Shown here in pieces: positions 6,868-15,000 of a DNA stretch of 64,000 nucleotides (position 1 is the stretch's first letter; each line of letters starts with the position of its first letter). The notes beneath the pieces were generated by a model. It searched no databases. It had not been told where the DNA came from and worked only from the letters and a program-made list of their open reading frames with translations. The DNA is from an uncultured Alphaproteobacteria bacterium. GTDB lineage: Bacteria; Pseudomonadota; Alphaproteobacteria; RF32; CAG-239. Location of the stretch: assembly GCA_910577205.1 (NCBI GenBank), contig CAJTMA010000002.1:1-64000 (forward strand), written 5' to 3'. The translations under genes and the position numbers were made by a program.

Positions 6868-8291
6868 TGTCTAAGAGCCGTTATTGCCAAGTGCGTCTGC
6901 AAAAAGGGAAATTCTGGAAGTTGCTGGGCGGCATATGTCTGTTTGCAGCGGTCGCTTATTGGGGATATGAAAATGTCAATGGCTTTCATCCGCAAAGCCT
7001 GGTAGAAAATTCAGTTTTAAAAGACAGAAATTTTGAAACGGCAGTTAAAGAGGTTATTTCTCCGAAATATAAGCTTAAAGCCTATTTGTTTGAAGAAAAG
7101 ACTAATCCGATTGTCAGTATCAGCTTTTTATTCAACAATTCCGGAACAGCATATGACGGGAACGGGGAAAGAGGCATTGCTAATATGGTTGCCTCGTTAC
7201 TGACAGACGGAGCAGGGAATTTGGACAGGCTGCAGTTGAAAGAAGAGCTTGACAGCCGGGCAATCAGCATTGGCTTTTCTGCGGGACGGGATGATTTACA
7301 GGGACAGCTGCTGACGACTAAAGAGCAATCGGGCAGGGCTTTTGAGATATTGGCTGATATTTTATCTAAGCCGCGGTTTGACCGGGCTGATATAAACCAG
7401 GTTAAGGCTGAGCTTTTGATGTTGTTAAAGCAGCAAAGCGAGCGTCCGGAGAAAATTTTGGCATTAGAGGCGGATAAGGCTCTGTTCGGTTCGCATCCTT
7501 ATGGAAGAAATTCGCTGGGGACAGCAGAAGATATTCGGGCTATAACCAGAAAGCAACTGCAACAATATACAGCTTCCCATTTGGTGCGAAATAATCTGAT
7601 TATCGGAATTGCCGGAGATATTTCAGAGGATGAAGCAGGAAATATGCTGGACAGTGTTTTTGGCGTGCTGCCTGAAAAGGCAAACACAGCTGATGTGCTT
7701 GTTGCGGAAGTTGACTTTGTTTCCGGGGATAAGAATATTGAGATGCCTTTACCGCAGAGTATTGCCAAATTGGCTGCGCCGGGGATTACCCGCCAGGATA
7801 AGGATTTTTATCCGTTATATGTTGCCAATTATATTTTAGGCGGGGCAGGGCTGACCTCGCGTTTGTCTTTGGCGGCAAGGGAAGATGAGGCTTTGACTTA
7901 TGGCGTTTATACCTATATGAGTACGGCAGAGAAAGCGCCGATGCTGTTGGGCGGGTTTTCTGCAACGCCGGAGAATTTTTCGCGGGTTAAAGAAATCGTG
8001 GAAACGCAGTGGCGCAAGATGGCGGAAGAAGGCGTTACACAGGAAGAATTTGACAATGCTAAGGATTATCTGCTGGCGTCGTATAACTTACGTTTTGCGT
8101 CAGTCAGCGATATTGCTGAGATTTTGACGGCGATGCAAAAAGAAAAACTGGGAATTGATTTTTTGCTGAAAAGAAACGAATATATACGCAATATTAAACT
8201 TCATGAAGTTAATAATGCGGCAAGAAAATATTTTGATAATAAGACTCTGCGCTTTATAACAATAGGAAATAAGGGTGCGGGGAAGGAGTGA
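6867..8291 (+). CDS. M16 family peptidase-like protein, non-catalytic partner
   Basis: 474 residues with a single N-terminal membrane anchor (about residues 16-33, WKLLGGICLFAAVAYWGY), so periplasmic and membrane-tethered. The fold matches M16, but where the partner has HxxEH this protein reads GERGIANMVA, so the zinc ligands are missing. Paired active and inactive M16 subunits are well known (mitochondrial MPP, PqqFG-like pairs). Translationally coupled to the preceding gene; pgi follows within 3 bases. Confidence 0.92.
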   Translation: MSKSRYCQVRLQKGKFWKLLGGICLFAAVAYWGYENVNGFHPQSLVENSVLKDRNFETAVKEVISPKYKLKAYLFEEKTNPIVSISFLFNNSGTAYDGNGERGIANMVASLLTDGAGNLDRLQLKEELDSRAISIGFSAGRDDLQGQLLTTKEQSGRAFEILADILSKPRFDRADINQVKAELLMLLKQQSERPEKILALEADKALFGSHPYGRNSLGTAEDIRAITRKQLQQYTASHLVRNNLIIGIAGDISEDEAGNMLDSVFGVLPEKANTADVLVAEVDFVSGDKNIEMPLPQSIAKLAAPGITRQDKDFYPLYVANYILGGAGLTSRLSLAAREDEALTYGVYTYMSTAEKAPMLLGGFSATPENFSRVKEIVETQWRKMAEEGVTQEEFDNAKDYLLASYNLRFASVSDIAEILTAMQKEKLGIDFLLKRNEYIRNIKLHEVNNAARKYFDNKTLRFITIGNKGAGKE

Positions 8292-8293
8292 AA

Positions 8294-9937
8294 ATGAATA
8301 AACTGGTGAATAAAACAAGAGCATGGAAAAAAGTTTCTGCGCATTATAAGCATTTTAAAGATGTTGAAATGCGTGATTTGTTTGATTTGGATAGTCAACG
8401 CGCCGAGAAATTTACGGTTAATTTGGACAATATGTTGTTAGACTATTCCAAAAACCGCATTAGTGAGCGGACAATGAAGCATTTGTTCCGTTTAGCGCGC
8501 GATTGCGGGGTTGGAGAGAATATACAGGCGATGTTTCGCGGCGATAAAATTAATACCACGGAAAAACGCGCCGTGTTGCATATTGCACTGCGTAATCGTG
8601 CTAATGCGCCAATTTATGTAGATGGCAAGGATGTTATGCCGCAGATTAATGATGTTTTGCAAAAAATGCGCAAGTTTTCCGAGGCTGTCCGTCTGGGGAC
8701 ATTTAAAGGACAAACGGGCAAGAAGCTGACTAATATTGTCAATATCGGTATCGGCGGATCTGATTTAGGGCCGGTTATGGCGTGTGAAGCTTTGCGGAAA
8801 TATTGGGCAAAAGATATGAATTGCTATTTTATTTCCAATATTGACGGGACGGCTTGTGCCGAAGTGTTAAATAAGGTTGATCCGGAAACAACGTTGTTTA
8901 TTGTATCTTCTAAAACGTTTACAACGATTGAAACGATGACTAATGCCCGAACCTGCCGCAAGTGGCTGATTGATGCTTTGGGTGAACACGCCGTTGCCAA
9001 GCATTTTGTTGCGGTATCTACTAATACGGCAGAAGTGAGCAAATTCGGCATTAATCCCGAAAATATGTTTGAGTTTTGGGATTTTGTCGGCGGGCGTTAT
9101 TCTATGTGGTCGGCTATCGGCTTATCTATTGCATTAATGACGGGGATGGATAATTTTGAGAAAATGCTGGAAGGCGCTTTTGCTATGGACAGGCATTTTG
9201 CTGAGGCTGATTTGGAACATAATATTCCGGTTATTTTGGCTTTGCTGGGCATTTGGTATAATAACTTTTTTGGTGCGAAGCGTTATGCGGTGGTGCCGTA
9301 TGACCAATATTTGCGCTATCTGCCGGCTTATTTGCAGCAGTTGGATATGGAAAGCAATGGTAAGTTTGTTACCAAAGACGGCGATATCGTATCTTATTCT
9401 ACTGGGCCGGTTTTGTTTGGCGGAGCGGGAACGGATGTTCAGCACTCATTCTTCCAGCTGATTCACCAAGGAACGGATATTGTGCCGATAGACTTTATTA
9501 TTCCGGCCATTTCGCATAATGAAATCGGTGACCATCATGAGATTTTGGCTGCGAATGTTTTGGCGCAGAGTGAGGCTTTAATGCGGGGCAAAACCGAAAA
9601 AGAAGCTGCTCATGAGTTGGCAAAAGCAGGAAAAAGCAAGGAAGAAATTAAAGAGTTAAAACGCTATAAAAGCTTTACCGGAAATCGCCCGTCCAATACT
9701 TTTGTTTTCAAGAAAATCGACCCTTATGCTTTGGGAATGATTGTCGCGATGTATGAACATAAAGTGTTTGTTCAGGGAATTATCTGGAATATTAACTCCT
9801 ATGATCAGATGGGCGTTGAGTTGGGCAAACAGATGGCTTTGAATATCTTGCCGGAATTGCAAGGCAATGCTTCGGGTATTCGTCATGACAGCTCGACTTC
9901 TCAACTGATTGCCACAATCAAACGTTTGAGAAAATAA
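8294..9937 (+). CDS. pgi: Glucose-6-phosphate isomerase
   Basis: A 547-residue cytosolic enzyme interconverting glucose-6-phosphate and fructose-6-phosphate. It carries both signatures: FVGGRYSMWSAIG near the middle and YDQMGVELGKQMA near the C-terminus, plus the catalytic Glu region (MESNGK) and the H-D-S-S-T-S end. ATG 8294 is preferred over GTG 8288, since GGAAGGAG (8281-8288) is then at normal spacing. Last metabolic gene of the lspA block; mutL follows after 10 bases. Confidence 0.96.
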   Translation: MNKLVNKTRAWKKVSAHYKHFKDVEMRDLFDLDSQRAEKFTVNLDNMLLDYSKNRISERTMKHLFRLARDCGVGENIQAMFRGDKINTTEKRAVLHIALRNRANAPIYVDGKDVMPQINDVLQKMRKFSEAVRLGTFKGQTGKKLTNIVNIGIGGSDLGPVMACEALRKYWAKDMNCYFISNIDGTACAEVLNKVDPETTLFIVSSKTFTTIETMTNARTCRKWLIDALGEHAVAKHFVAVSTNTAEVSKFGINPENMFEFWDFVGGRYSMWSAIGLSIALMTGMDNFEKMLEGAFAMDRHFAEADLEHNIPVILALLGIWYNNFFGAKRYAVVPYDQYLRYLPAYLQQLDMESNGKFVTKDGDIVSYSTGPVLFGGAGTDVQHSFFQLIHQGTDIVPIDFIIPAISHNEIGDHHEILAANVLAQSEALMRGKTEKEAAHELAKAGKSKEEIKELKRYKSFTGNRPSNTFVFKKIDPYALGMIVAMYEHKVFVQGIIWNINSYDQMGVELGKQMALNILPELQGNASGIRHDSSTSQLIATIKRLRK

Positions 9938-9947
9938 GGAAAGTTTT

Positions 9948-11777
9948 ATGCCTATTCGGATTCTGCCGTCAAACTTAGTTAACCAGATAGCCGCCGGAGA
10001 GGTGGTCGAAAGGCCGGCTTCGGTTGTTAAAGAACTGGTGGAAAATGCTATCGATGCCGGAGCTTCTTCAATTGAGGTAACTTTGGTTGATGGCGGCAAG
10101 AGTCTGATTATGATTTCCGATAACGGAAAAGGCATGAATGCTGATGAGTTGTCTTTGGCTGTTGAGCGTCATGCGACCTCTAAGCTTCCCGACGACAATC
10201 TGTTTAATATCAACTTTTTAGGATTCCGAGGTGAAGCGTTACCTTCAATTTCTTCCGTTGCCAGACTGACAATTATTACTCGGCAGGAAGGCGCTGAAAA
10301 CGGGTGGAAGATTGAAGTTAACGGCGGAGAGAAATCACAAGTGGTTCCTGCCGCGCATAATAAGGGGACGCGGATTGAAGTGCGGGATTTGTTTTATTCA
10401 ACGCCAGCGCGATTGAAATTCTTAAAGTCTTCGACTTCGGAAACAGCGCAATGTGTTGATATCCTTAATAGAATTGCTTTGGCTAATCCGCATATTTCTT
10501 TCTATTTGAGCGAGGATAATAAGAAAAAAATCAGCCTGAATGCTTGTCAAGGGGATTTGTTTGATGCGCGTTTGCAGCGTTTGGCGGATGTAATGGGGCG
10601 GCAGTTTGGTGAAAATTCGCTGCTGATTGACGCTACGCGGGATAATTTGCGTATCAGCGGTTATGTCAGCCTGCCTACGCTTAATAAAGCCAATTCTTTG
10701 TCACAATATTTGTTTGTCAATAACCGTCCGGTTCGCGATAAACTGTTGTTGGGGGCAATTAAGGGAGCTTATCAGGATGTTCTGGCTTCTAACCGTTATC
10801 CGATGTGCGCGTTATTCTTTGATATTGATCCGGCTTATGTGGATGTCAATGTGCATCCGGCAAAAGCGGAAGTGCGTTTTTATGATAATGCATTGGTGCG
10901 CGGGTTGCTGGTTAGCGCTATTCGGGCATCGTTGATGCAGGGTGACCGGCAAACAGCGAATACGGTTAGCTTGGAAGATATTATCTCCGACAGGCTGCCG
11001 GATTTTGAAAATAAGGTTGCTTTGCCTGAAACGGCCATTATGCGAGAACATGATTATCAGCCGCGTCAGGTTTTTCAAAGTTCTTTGCCCAGACAGAGTT
11101 TTCACAGTCAGGCAAAGTTGCCGGAATTGGAACGGATTTATTCGGTCAAGGTTGATGAACCTCATGACAATCTTCCTGCGTCTATGGCTGAGCAGGCCGG
11201 ACCGTTAGGCCTGGCTAAAGCCCAGTTTCATAATACATTTATTATTTCTCAGACTGAAGACAGTATTGTTTTGATTGATCAACACGCCGCGCATGAGCGG
11301 ATTGTGATGGAAAAAATGAAAAAGGCTTTGGCTGAAGAAGAAAAAGTAGCGACGCAGATGCTGCTTATTCCGGAAGTGGTTGATTTGTCGCTGAGCGAAA
11401 AAGCCCGGATTATGGAAAATGCCGCGGATTTGGAAAAGCTTGGGCTGGTCGTGGAAGAGTTTGGCTCAACGGCGGTTATTGTACGGGAAATTCCGGCATT
11501 GATTGCTAATGCGGATATCAAAAAGCTTATCAATGATTTGGCGCAAGAAATGGCGGAATGGGGCAAAAGCTTTTCTTTAACGCAAAAACTGCATTTGGTT
11601 TGCGCGACGATAGCCTGCCACGGGTCAGTCAGAGCCGGGCGAACAATGAATATTGAAGAAATGAACCGCTTGCTGCGGGATATGGAACGTACGGAACATT
11701 CCGGCCAGTGTAACCATGGCCGTCCGACTTATGTCGAATTGAAAATCAAAGATATTGAAAAGCTTTTTGACAGGTAG
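9948..11777 (+). CDS. mutL: DNA mismatch repair protein MutL
   Basis: 609 residues. The N-terminal GHKL ATPase has ENAIDAG, DNGKG and GFRGEAL. A proline/glutamine-rich linker spans about 340-410. The C-terminal domain contains DQHAAHERIVME (about residue 444 on), matching the DQHA-x2-E-x4-E metal site of endonuclease-type MutL, plus ACHGSVRAG and CNHGRP. It is therefore predicted to nick DNA itself, as in bacteria lacking MutH. The start codon is ATG 9948 after AAGGAAAG. The 3' end nearly abuts mpg. Confidence 0.96.
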   Translation: MPIRILPSNLVNQIAAGEVVERPASVVKELVENAIDAGASSIEVTLVDGGKSLIMISDNGKGMNADELSLAVERHATSKLPDDNLFNINFLGFRGEALPSISSVARLTIITRQEGAENGWKIEVNGGEKSQVVPAAHNKGTRIEVRDLFYSTPARLKFLKSSTSETAQCVDILNRIALANPHISFYLSEDNKKKISLNACQGDLFDARLQRLADVMGRQFGENSLLIDATRDNLRISGYVSLPTLNKANSLSQYLFVNNRPVRDKLLLGAIKGAYQDVLASNRYPMCALFFDIDPAYVDVNVHPAKAEVRFYDNALVRGLLVSAIRASLMQGDRQTANTVSLEDIISDRLPDFENKVALPETAIMREHDYQPRQVFQSSLPRQSFHSQAKLPELERIYSVKVDEPHDNLPASMAEQAGPLGLAKAQFHNTFIISQTEDSIVLIDQHAAHERIVMEKMKKALAEEEKVATQMLLIPEVVDLSLSEKARIMENAADLEKLGLVVEEFGSTAVIVREIPALIANADIKKLINDLAQEMAEWGKSFSLTQKLHLVCATIACHGSVRAGRTMNIEEMNRLLRDMERTEHSGQCNHGRPTYVELKIKDIEKLFDR

Positions 11778-11784
11778 TTGGGGG

Positions 11785-12396
11785 ATGGCGCGGTTCAGCA
11801 ATAAATTGGCGGCGGCGGATTATTTGGGTGATCCGTTTCATGTGGCGGCTGATGTTTTGCTGGGGGCATATTTGTGTTCTAATATCGGCGGCAAATTTAC
11901 AGCCGGACGGATTACGGAGCTTGAGGTATATATCGGCGCTGAAGATAAAGCCTGCCATGCTTATTTGAATCGGAAGACAGCACGCAATGCTGTGATGTTT
12001 GAGCGCGGCGGTTTGTCATATGTCTTTTTTGTTTATGGAATGTATCATCAATTTAATGTGGTTATCGGTGAGGCAGGGACGGCTAACGCGGTTCTTATCC
12101 GCGGATTAGAGCCTGTTGATGGTTTGAGTGTCATGGCTGAGCGGCGCGGAACGGATAAGCTTGAGAATCTGACGACTGGTCCGGGAAAGTTATGCCAGGC
12201 TTTGGGGATAACACGGGAACATAACGCCCTTGATTTGGCTGGTGATGTGTTATGGTTGTCACCCAGGGATGATGTTGCCGTATGGGAAACAACACCGCGG
12301 ATTGGGATTGATTATGCAGAAGAATATAAGGATAAACCATGGCGTTATGTGGTTAAGGGAAGCAAATTTGTTAGTAAAATGCCTAAAAGAAAATAA
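11785..12396 (+). CDS. mpg: DNA-3-methyladenine glycosylase (AAG/MPG type)
   Basis: A 203-residue base-excision enzyme of the animal-type alkyladenine glycosylase family. The signatures are GGKFTAGRITELEVYIG (with the catalytic Glu in E-x-E/Y context), ACHAYLNRKTARNAVMF, YVFFVYGMYHQFNVV and TTGPGKLCQALGI. It removes 3-methyladenine and similar lesions. ATG 11785 has only a G-run close in front; an in-frame TTG at 11755 overlaps mutL and is less likely. It shares the operon with mutL, giving a small DNA-repair pair. Confidence 0.9.
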   Translation: MARFSNKLAAADYLGDPFHVAADVLLGAYLCSNIGGKFTAGRITELEVYIGAEDKACHAYLNRKTARNAVMFERGGLSYVFFVYGMYHQFNVVIGEAGTANAVLIRGLEPVDGLSVMAERRGTDKLENLTTGPGKLCQALGITREHNALDLAGDVLWLSPRDDVAVWETTPRIGIDYAEEYKDKPWRYVVKGSKFVSKMPKRK

Positions 12397-12444
12397 TTTT
12401 CAAGGGTGTTGAATAAGAAAATGTATTAATTATATAAAAAGTAC

Positions 12445-12473
12445 TTGACCTTTGGTTTTGTTTTGAGTAAAAG
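12445..12473 (+). promoter_or_regulatory. Promoter of tRNA-Ser(TGA)
   Basis: TTGACC (12445-12450), a 17-base spacer, TAAAAG (12468-12473). The predicted start is near 12480, so the precursor would include the tRNA-like fragment at 12501 before the mature tRNA. Confidence 0.5.
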
Positions 12474-12500
12474 GTTCTAGTAATCGCGAGTTATCTCTTT

Positions 12501-12540
12501 GGGAGGTGACATAACGGTTTGATGCCGCGGTCTTAGAATC
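12501..12540 (+). pseudogene. Degenerate 5' half of a tRNA-Ser-like gene
   Basis: GGGAGGTGACATAACGGTTT and the following bases match the 5' half of the real tRNA-Ser at 12600 (acceptor strand, D-arm, anticodon arm with CGGTCTT) at roughly 30 of 38 positions. The anticodon stem no longer pairs and the T-arm and 3' end are absent. It looks like a decayed duplicate lying 99 bases upstream of the functional copy. Confidence 0.55.
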
Positions 12541-12599
12541 GCAGCAGAAAGGCGGCGAATGATGCCACACATGAGCAGCCGTATGATTTTATCCATAAT

Positions 12600-12689
12600 G
12601 GAGAGGTGGCAGAGTGGTTTAATGCAGCGGTCTTGAAAACCGTCGAGGGGGCGACCCCTCCCAGAGTTCGAATCTCTGCCTCTCCGCCA
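12600..12689 (+). tRNA. tRNA-Ser (anticodon TGA)
   Basis: Acceptor GGAGAGG pairs with CCTCTCC, discriminator G, encoded CCA. The anticodon arm GCGGT-CTTGAAA-ACCGT gives anticodon TGA. The long variable arm GAGGGGGCGACCCCTC is typical of tRNA-Ser, and the T-arm is CAGAG-TTCGAAT-CTCTG. Confidence 0.95.
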
Positions 12690-12690
12690 T

Positions 12691-12725
12691 AAAACAAAAG
12701 CCCCAAATCTGGGGCTTTTGTTTTA
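12691..12725 (+). terminator. Terminator of tRNA-Ser(TGA)
   Basis: AAAACAAAAGCCCCA and TGGGGCTTTTGTTTT form a 15-bp stem with a four-base loop and a T-rich tail. A near-identical copy follows at 12962-12996. Confidence 0.85.
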
Positions 12726-12732
12726 TGATGAT

Positions 12733-12867
12733 GCGTTAGCCGAGCGAGGACACAGCGGCCGAGGGACGAGGCCAATCTCTGCTCTTTTACAGGCGGAGAT
12801 ACCGTTCAGACATCACAAGCTTGTCTTCACGGGGCAGAGCTTTCAATTCATCCAAACTTATTTCAGA
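12733..12867. repeat. 135-bp repeat, copy A
   Basis: Begins GCGTTAGCCGAGCGAGG and ends ACTTATTTCAGA. It is repeated with about five mismatches at 13075-13209. The minus strand of this copy holds a 32-residue reading frame (see 12787-12885). Together with the tRNA-end repeat it belongs to a roughly 300-bp imperfect tandem duplication. Confidence 0.8.
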
Positions 12868-12885
12868 CGCTGTCGCTGTCTTCAT
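12787..12885 (-). CDS. Possible 32-aa peptide or relic C-terminus
   Basis: ATG at 12885 reads MKTATASEISLDELKALPRE and twelve more residues, ending SERYLRL before TAA. The last 26 codons are also open in repeat copy B (13129-13209), where two base changes give only V to A. No Shine-Dalgarno sequence is seen. It may be the tail of a lost mobile-element gene. I do not recognise it. Confidence 0.25.
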   Translation of the reverse strand: MKTATASEISLDELKALPREDKLVMSERYLRL

Positions 12886-12912
12886 AAGTTAGGATATCAT
12901 TGGGCTTGCAGA

Positions 12913-12945
12913 CAAAAATGCCGTGTTAAAGGCATTTTTGCTTAG
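12913..12945 (+). terminator. Hairpin terminator inside the repeat region
   Basis: CAAAAATGCC (12913-12922) pairs with GGCATTTTTG (12931-12940). No annotated gene precedes it on the plus strand, other than the repeat itself. Confidence 0.55.
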
Positions 12946-12948
12946 CGC

Positions 12949-13003
12949 CTCTCTCCGCCATAAAACAAAAGCCCCAGATTTGGGGCTTTTGTTTTATGAT
13001 GAT
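12949..13003 (+). repeat. Second copy of tRNA-Ser 3' end plus terminator
   Basis: CCTCTCTCCGCCATAAAACA and the following hairpin repeat the end of tRNA-Ser and its terminator (12679-12732), about 270 bases downstream, with compensated changes in the hairpin loop side (CCAGATTTGG versus CCAAATCTGG). Confidence 0.75.
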
Positions 13004-13012
13004 AAGTTAATT

Positions 13013-13026
13013 GTTCGAACTCTGGG
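13013..13026 (-). repeat. Inverted tRNA-Ser T-arm fragment
   Basis: GTTCGAACTCTGGG is the reverse complement of the T-arm of tRNA-Ser(TGA) over 13 bases (CCCAGAGTTCGAA at 12660-12672). It sits in the segment that is present only in the second repeat unit. Confidence 0.45.
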
Positions 13027-13074
13027 GGAAAGAGTTCGACAAGGACGAGAGGCAGACGGGTGTATGCCGGTGAG

Positions 13075-13209
13075 GCGTTAGCCGAGCGAGGACACAGCGG
13101 CTGAGGGGTGAGGCCAATCTCTGCTCTTTTACAGGCGGAGATACCGTTCAGACATTGCAAGCTTGTCTTCACGGGGCAGAGCTTTCAATTCATCCAAACT
13201 TATTTCAGA
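13075..13209. repeat. 135-bp repeat, copy B
   Basis: Same length as copy A at 12733-12867, with about five substitutions. It is followed by unrelated sequence and then the terminator at 13252. Confidence 0.8.
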
Positions 13210-13251
13210 TAAAAAGATAGTCTGACAATTATTTGTGAGATTTGTTAAATT

Positions 13252-13280
13252 AAAGCCCGACTGGTTGTCGGGCTTTTTTG
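13252..13280. terminator. Terminator, probably shared with the MFS gene
   Basis: AAAGCCCGAC (13252-13261) pairs with GTCGGGCTTT (13267-13276) around TGGTT, with six T on the plus-strand side. It lies 37 bases beyond the stop of the minus-strand sugar porter and could end both that transcript and anything read from the repeat region. Confidence 0.7.
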
Positions 13281-13316
13281 TAGATAGCAAGTTTGTTTTG
13301 AAGTTTACAGGGGCGT

Positions 13317-14696
13317 TTATTTAGCCATGTGTTTCCAATGGTTTTCGATTTGTTCGAGAGAACGGCCTTTGGTTTCCGGAATATAATGGAAGGTGAACCA
13401 CAGGCTGAATATTCCAACAATACCAAATATCCAGAAAGTATATGCTTCGCCGATATGTTCAATCAAAACAGGGAATGTGAGCGCTATCAGAAAGTTGAAG
13501 CCAAAATTAGCCATGGTGCAGATGCTCATTGCCAATCCGCGGATTTTTAGCGGCATAATTTCGGAGATGATAATCCAACCGATAGGACCGAGAGAAAAGG
13601 CGAAGCAGGCAATGTAGACAACAACCGAACCGACTGCTATCCATTTGAGATTGGGACCAAGAATGTCAGTCAGGTAAAATGAACCGCCCAAGACGAGCAA
13701 GCTGGCGGTCATTCCGCTTAATCCGGCATAAAGTAAGGGTTTTCTGCCCAGTTTGTCTGTAAACAGGATTGCGACAAAGGTCATAAAGAAGTTGACGAAG
13801 CCGACGCCGATGGTTGCGTAGAGAGCGCTTAGGGTATCGGTAAAACCGGCAGCTGTGAAAATGGTGGCTGTATAGTAGATGATGGTATTAATGCCGGTGC
13901 AAATTTGCATAAACATCATGCCTATGCCGATAAGCAGAGGGGTGAGCATCCATGGTTGGAAATTGGAGGCAGTTTTTTTCGCGTTATCTGGTGTTTCCAT
14001 TGAGGATTTAATATCGGCGATGTGCCTGTCTATGTCGATTTCGGGTGATATTTTTTTGAAGATGTGTTTGGCTTCGTCTTCACGTTTTTTACTAATCAGC
14101 CAACGCGGCGTATCTCCCAGAAAACTAATACCGATGATTAAAATCAGGGCGGGAATCAGGCCGCAGCCTAACATCCAGCGCCAATTGTATTCGCTGAGGG
14201 CAAATAAGCGATTGATGAGATAGGAGAATAATATTCCGGCGGTGATGGCCAGCTGATAAAGAGAAACCAGCATACCGCGGATTTTTTGCGGTGAAATTTC
14301 GGAGAGGTAGAGGGGAACAACAAAGTTAACCATGCCGATAGCCAACCCTAAAATCATACGTCCGGCAATTAACCAACTGACTGATGTGGCAAAACCGCAT
14401 AGTATTGATCCTAGAGCAAAAATGACAGCCGTGGCGATGATGATTTTTTTGCGTCCGTATATGTCAGCCAATATGCCGTTGGCTGCAGCGCCTAAAACAG
14501 CGCCGACTAAGGCGGAGCTGACGACCCAGCCTTTGGTGAGGCTGTCCAGCGGCCAAGTATCATTGATAAACAGAAGTGCGCCGGAGATTACACCGGTGTC
14601 AAATCCTGACAGCAGCCCGCCGAGGGAGGCGACGGCGGCAATAATGTAAAGCCACAAATGGCGGCGTTTAGGTGAAATTTTTTGAACTTGACTCAT
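13317..14696 (-). CDS. MFS sugar porter (XylE/GalP type)
   Basis: A 459-residue inner-membrane sugar:H+ symporter with twelve predicted helices. Sugar-porter signatures are GGLLSGFDTGVISGAL in TM1, the loop motif ADIYGRKKI, RMILGLAIGMV, PLYLSEISPQKIRG, TPRWLISKKR and PETKGRSLEQIE at the C-terminus. Substrate cannot be read from sequence; a hexose or pentose is likely. ATG 14696 is preceded on the minus strand by AAAAGG. It is monocistronic and points toward the repeat region. Confidence 0.93.
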   Translation of the reverse strand: MSQVQKISPKRRHLWLYIIAAVASLGGLLSGFDTGVISGALLFINDTWPLDSLTKGWVVSSALVGAVLGAAANGILADIYGRKKIIIATAVIFALGSILCGFATSVSWLIAGRMILGLAIGMVNFVVPLYLSEISPQKIRGMLVSLYQLAITAGILFSYLINRLFALSEYNWRWMLGCGLIPALILIIGISFLGDTPRWLISKKREDEAKHIFKKISPEIDIDRHIADIKSSMETPDNAKKTASNFQPWMLTPLLIGIGMMFMQICTGINTIIYYTATIFTAAGFTDTLSALYATIGVGFVNFFMTFVAILFTDKLGRKPLLYAGLSGMTASLLVLGGSFYLTDILGPNLKWIAVGSVVVYIACFAFSLGPIGWIIISEIMPLKIRGLAMSICTMANFGFNFLIALTFPVLIEHIGEAYTFWIFGIVGIFSLWFTFHYIPETKGRSLEQIENHWKHMAK

Positions 14697-15000
14697 GTTT
14701 ATAAACCTTTTGGATAGATGATATACTTATATAGGATTAGAGATTCACTTTTAAATGCTTTGATCAGAAATTTGTAGGGATAGTTTATGAGTTGGTGTAA
14801 TTCTTGTGTATAAAAACGCTATATGTTTGACACTTTTGTATAATTATATAAATAAAAAGGGTGCGATAATTTTTGGTCAATAGTCCGTAAAACTGTTTAT
14901 TTATTTTGAAAATCTTTCTGCAGATAAATTTAATCGATTGTTGGCCTTAAGGTTATCGCATTGAACTTGATTTTGAATTGTGATTTCAGGGAGGTCTTTT
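14697..15000. other. Divergent promoter region, MFS porter / flagellin
   Basis: About 300 AT-rich bases without an ORF. TTGACA at 14827-14832 with TAAATA 16 bases downstream could start a long-leader flagellin transcript. I searched for a -24/-12 element and found TTGGCC at about 14941, but its spacing to the next GC is wrong. No sigma-28 site is evident. Confidence 0.35.

Noticed and set aside
12533..12775. Minus-strand ORF of 80 codons over tRNA-Ser
   Set aside because: It is the antisense translation of the tRNA and its terminator (a pattern with IRTLGG seen in many spurious database entries), not a gene.
12942..13172. Minus-strand ORF of 76 codons in the repeat region
   Set aside because: It runs through the duplicated tRNA 3' end, terminator and 135-bp repeat; there is no ribosome binding site.
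14930..14965. Sigma-54 promoter for flagellin (TTGGCC near 14941)
   Set aside because: The distance from GG to the next GC is 13 bases, not 10.
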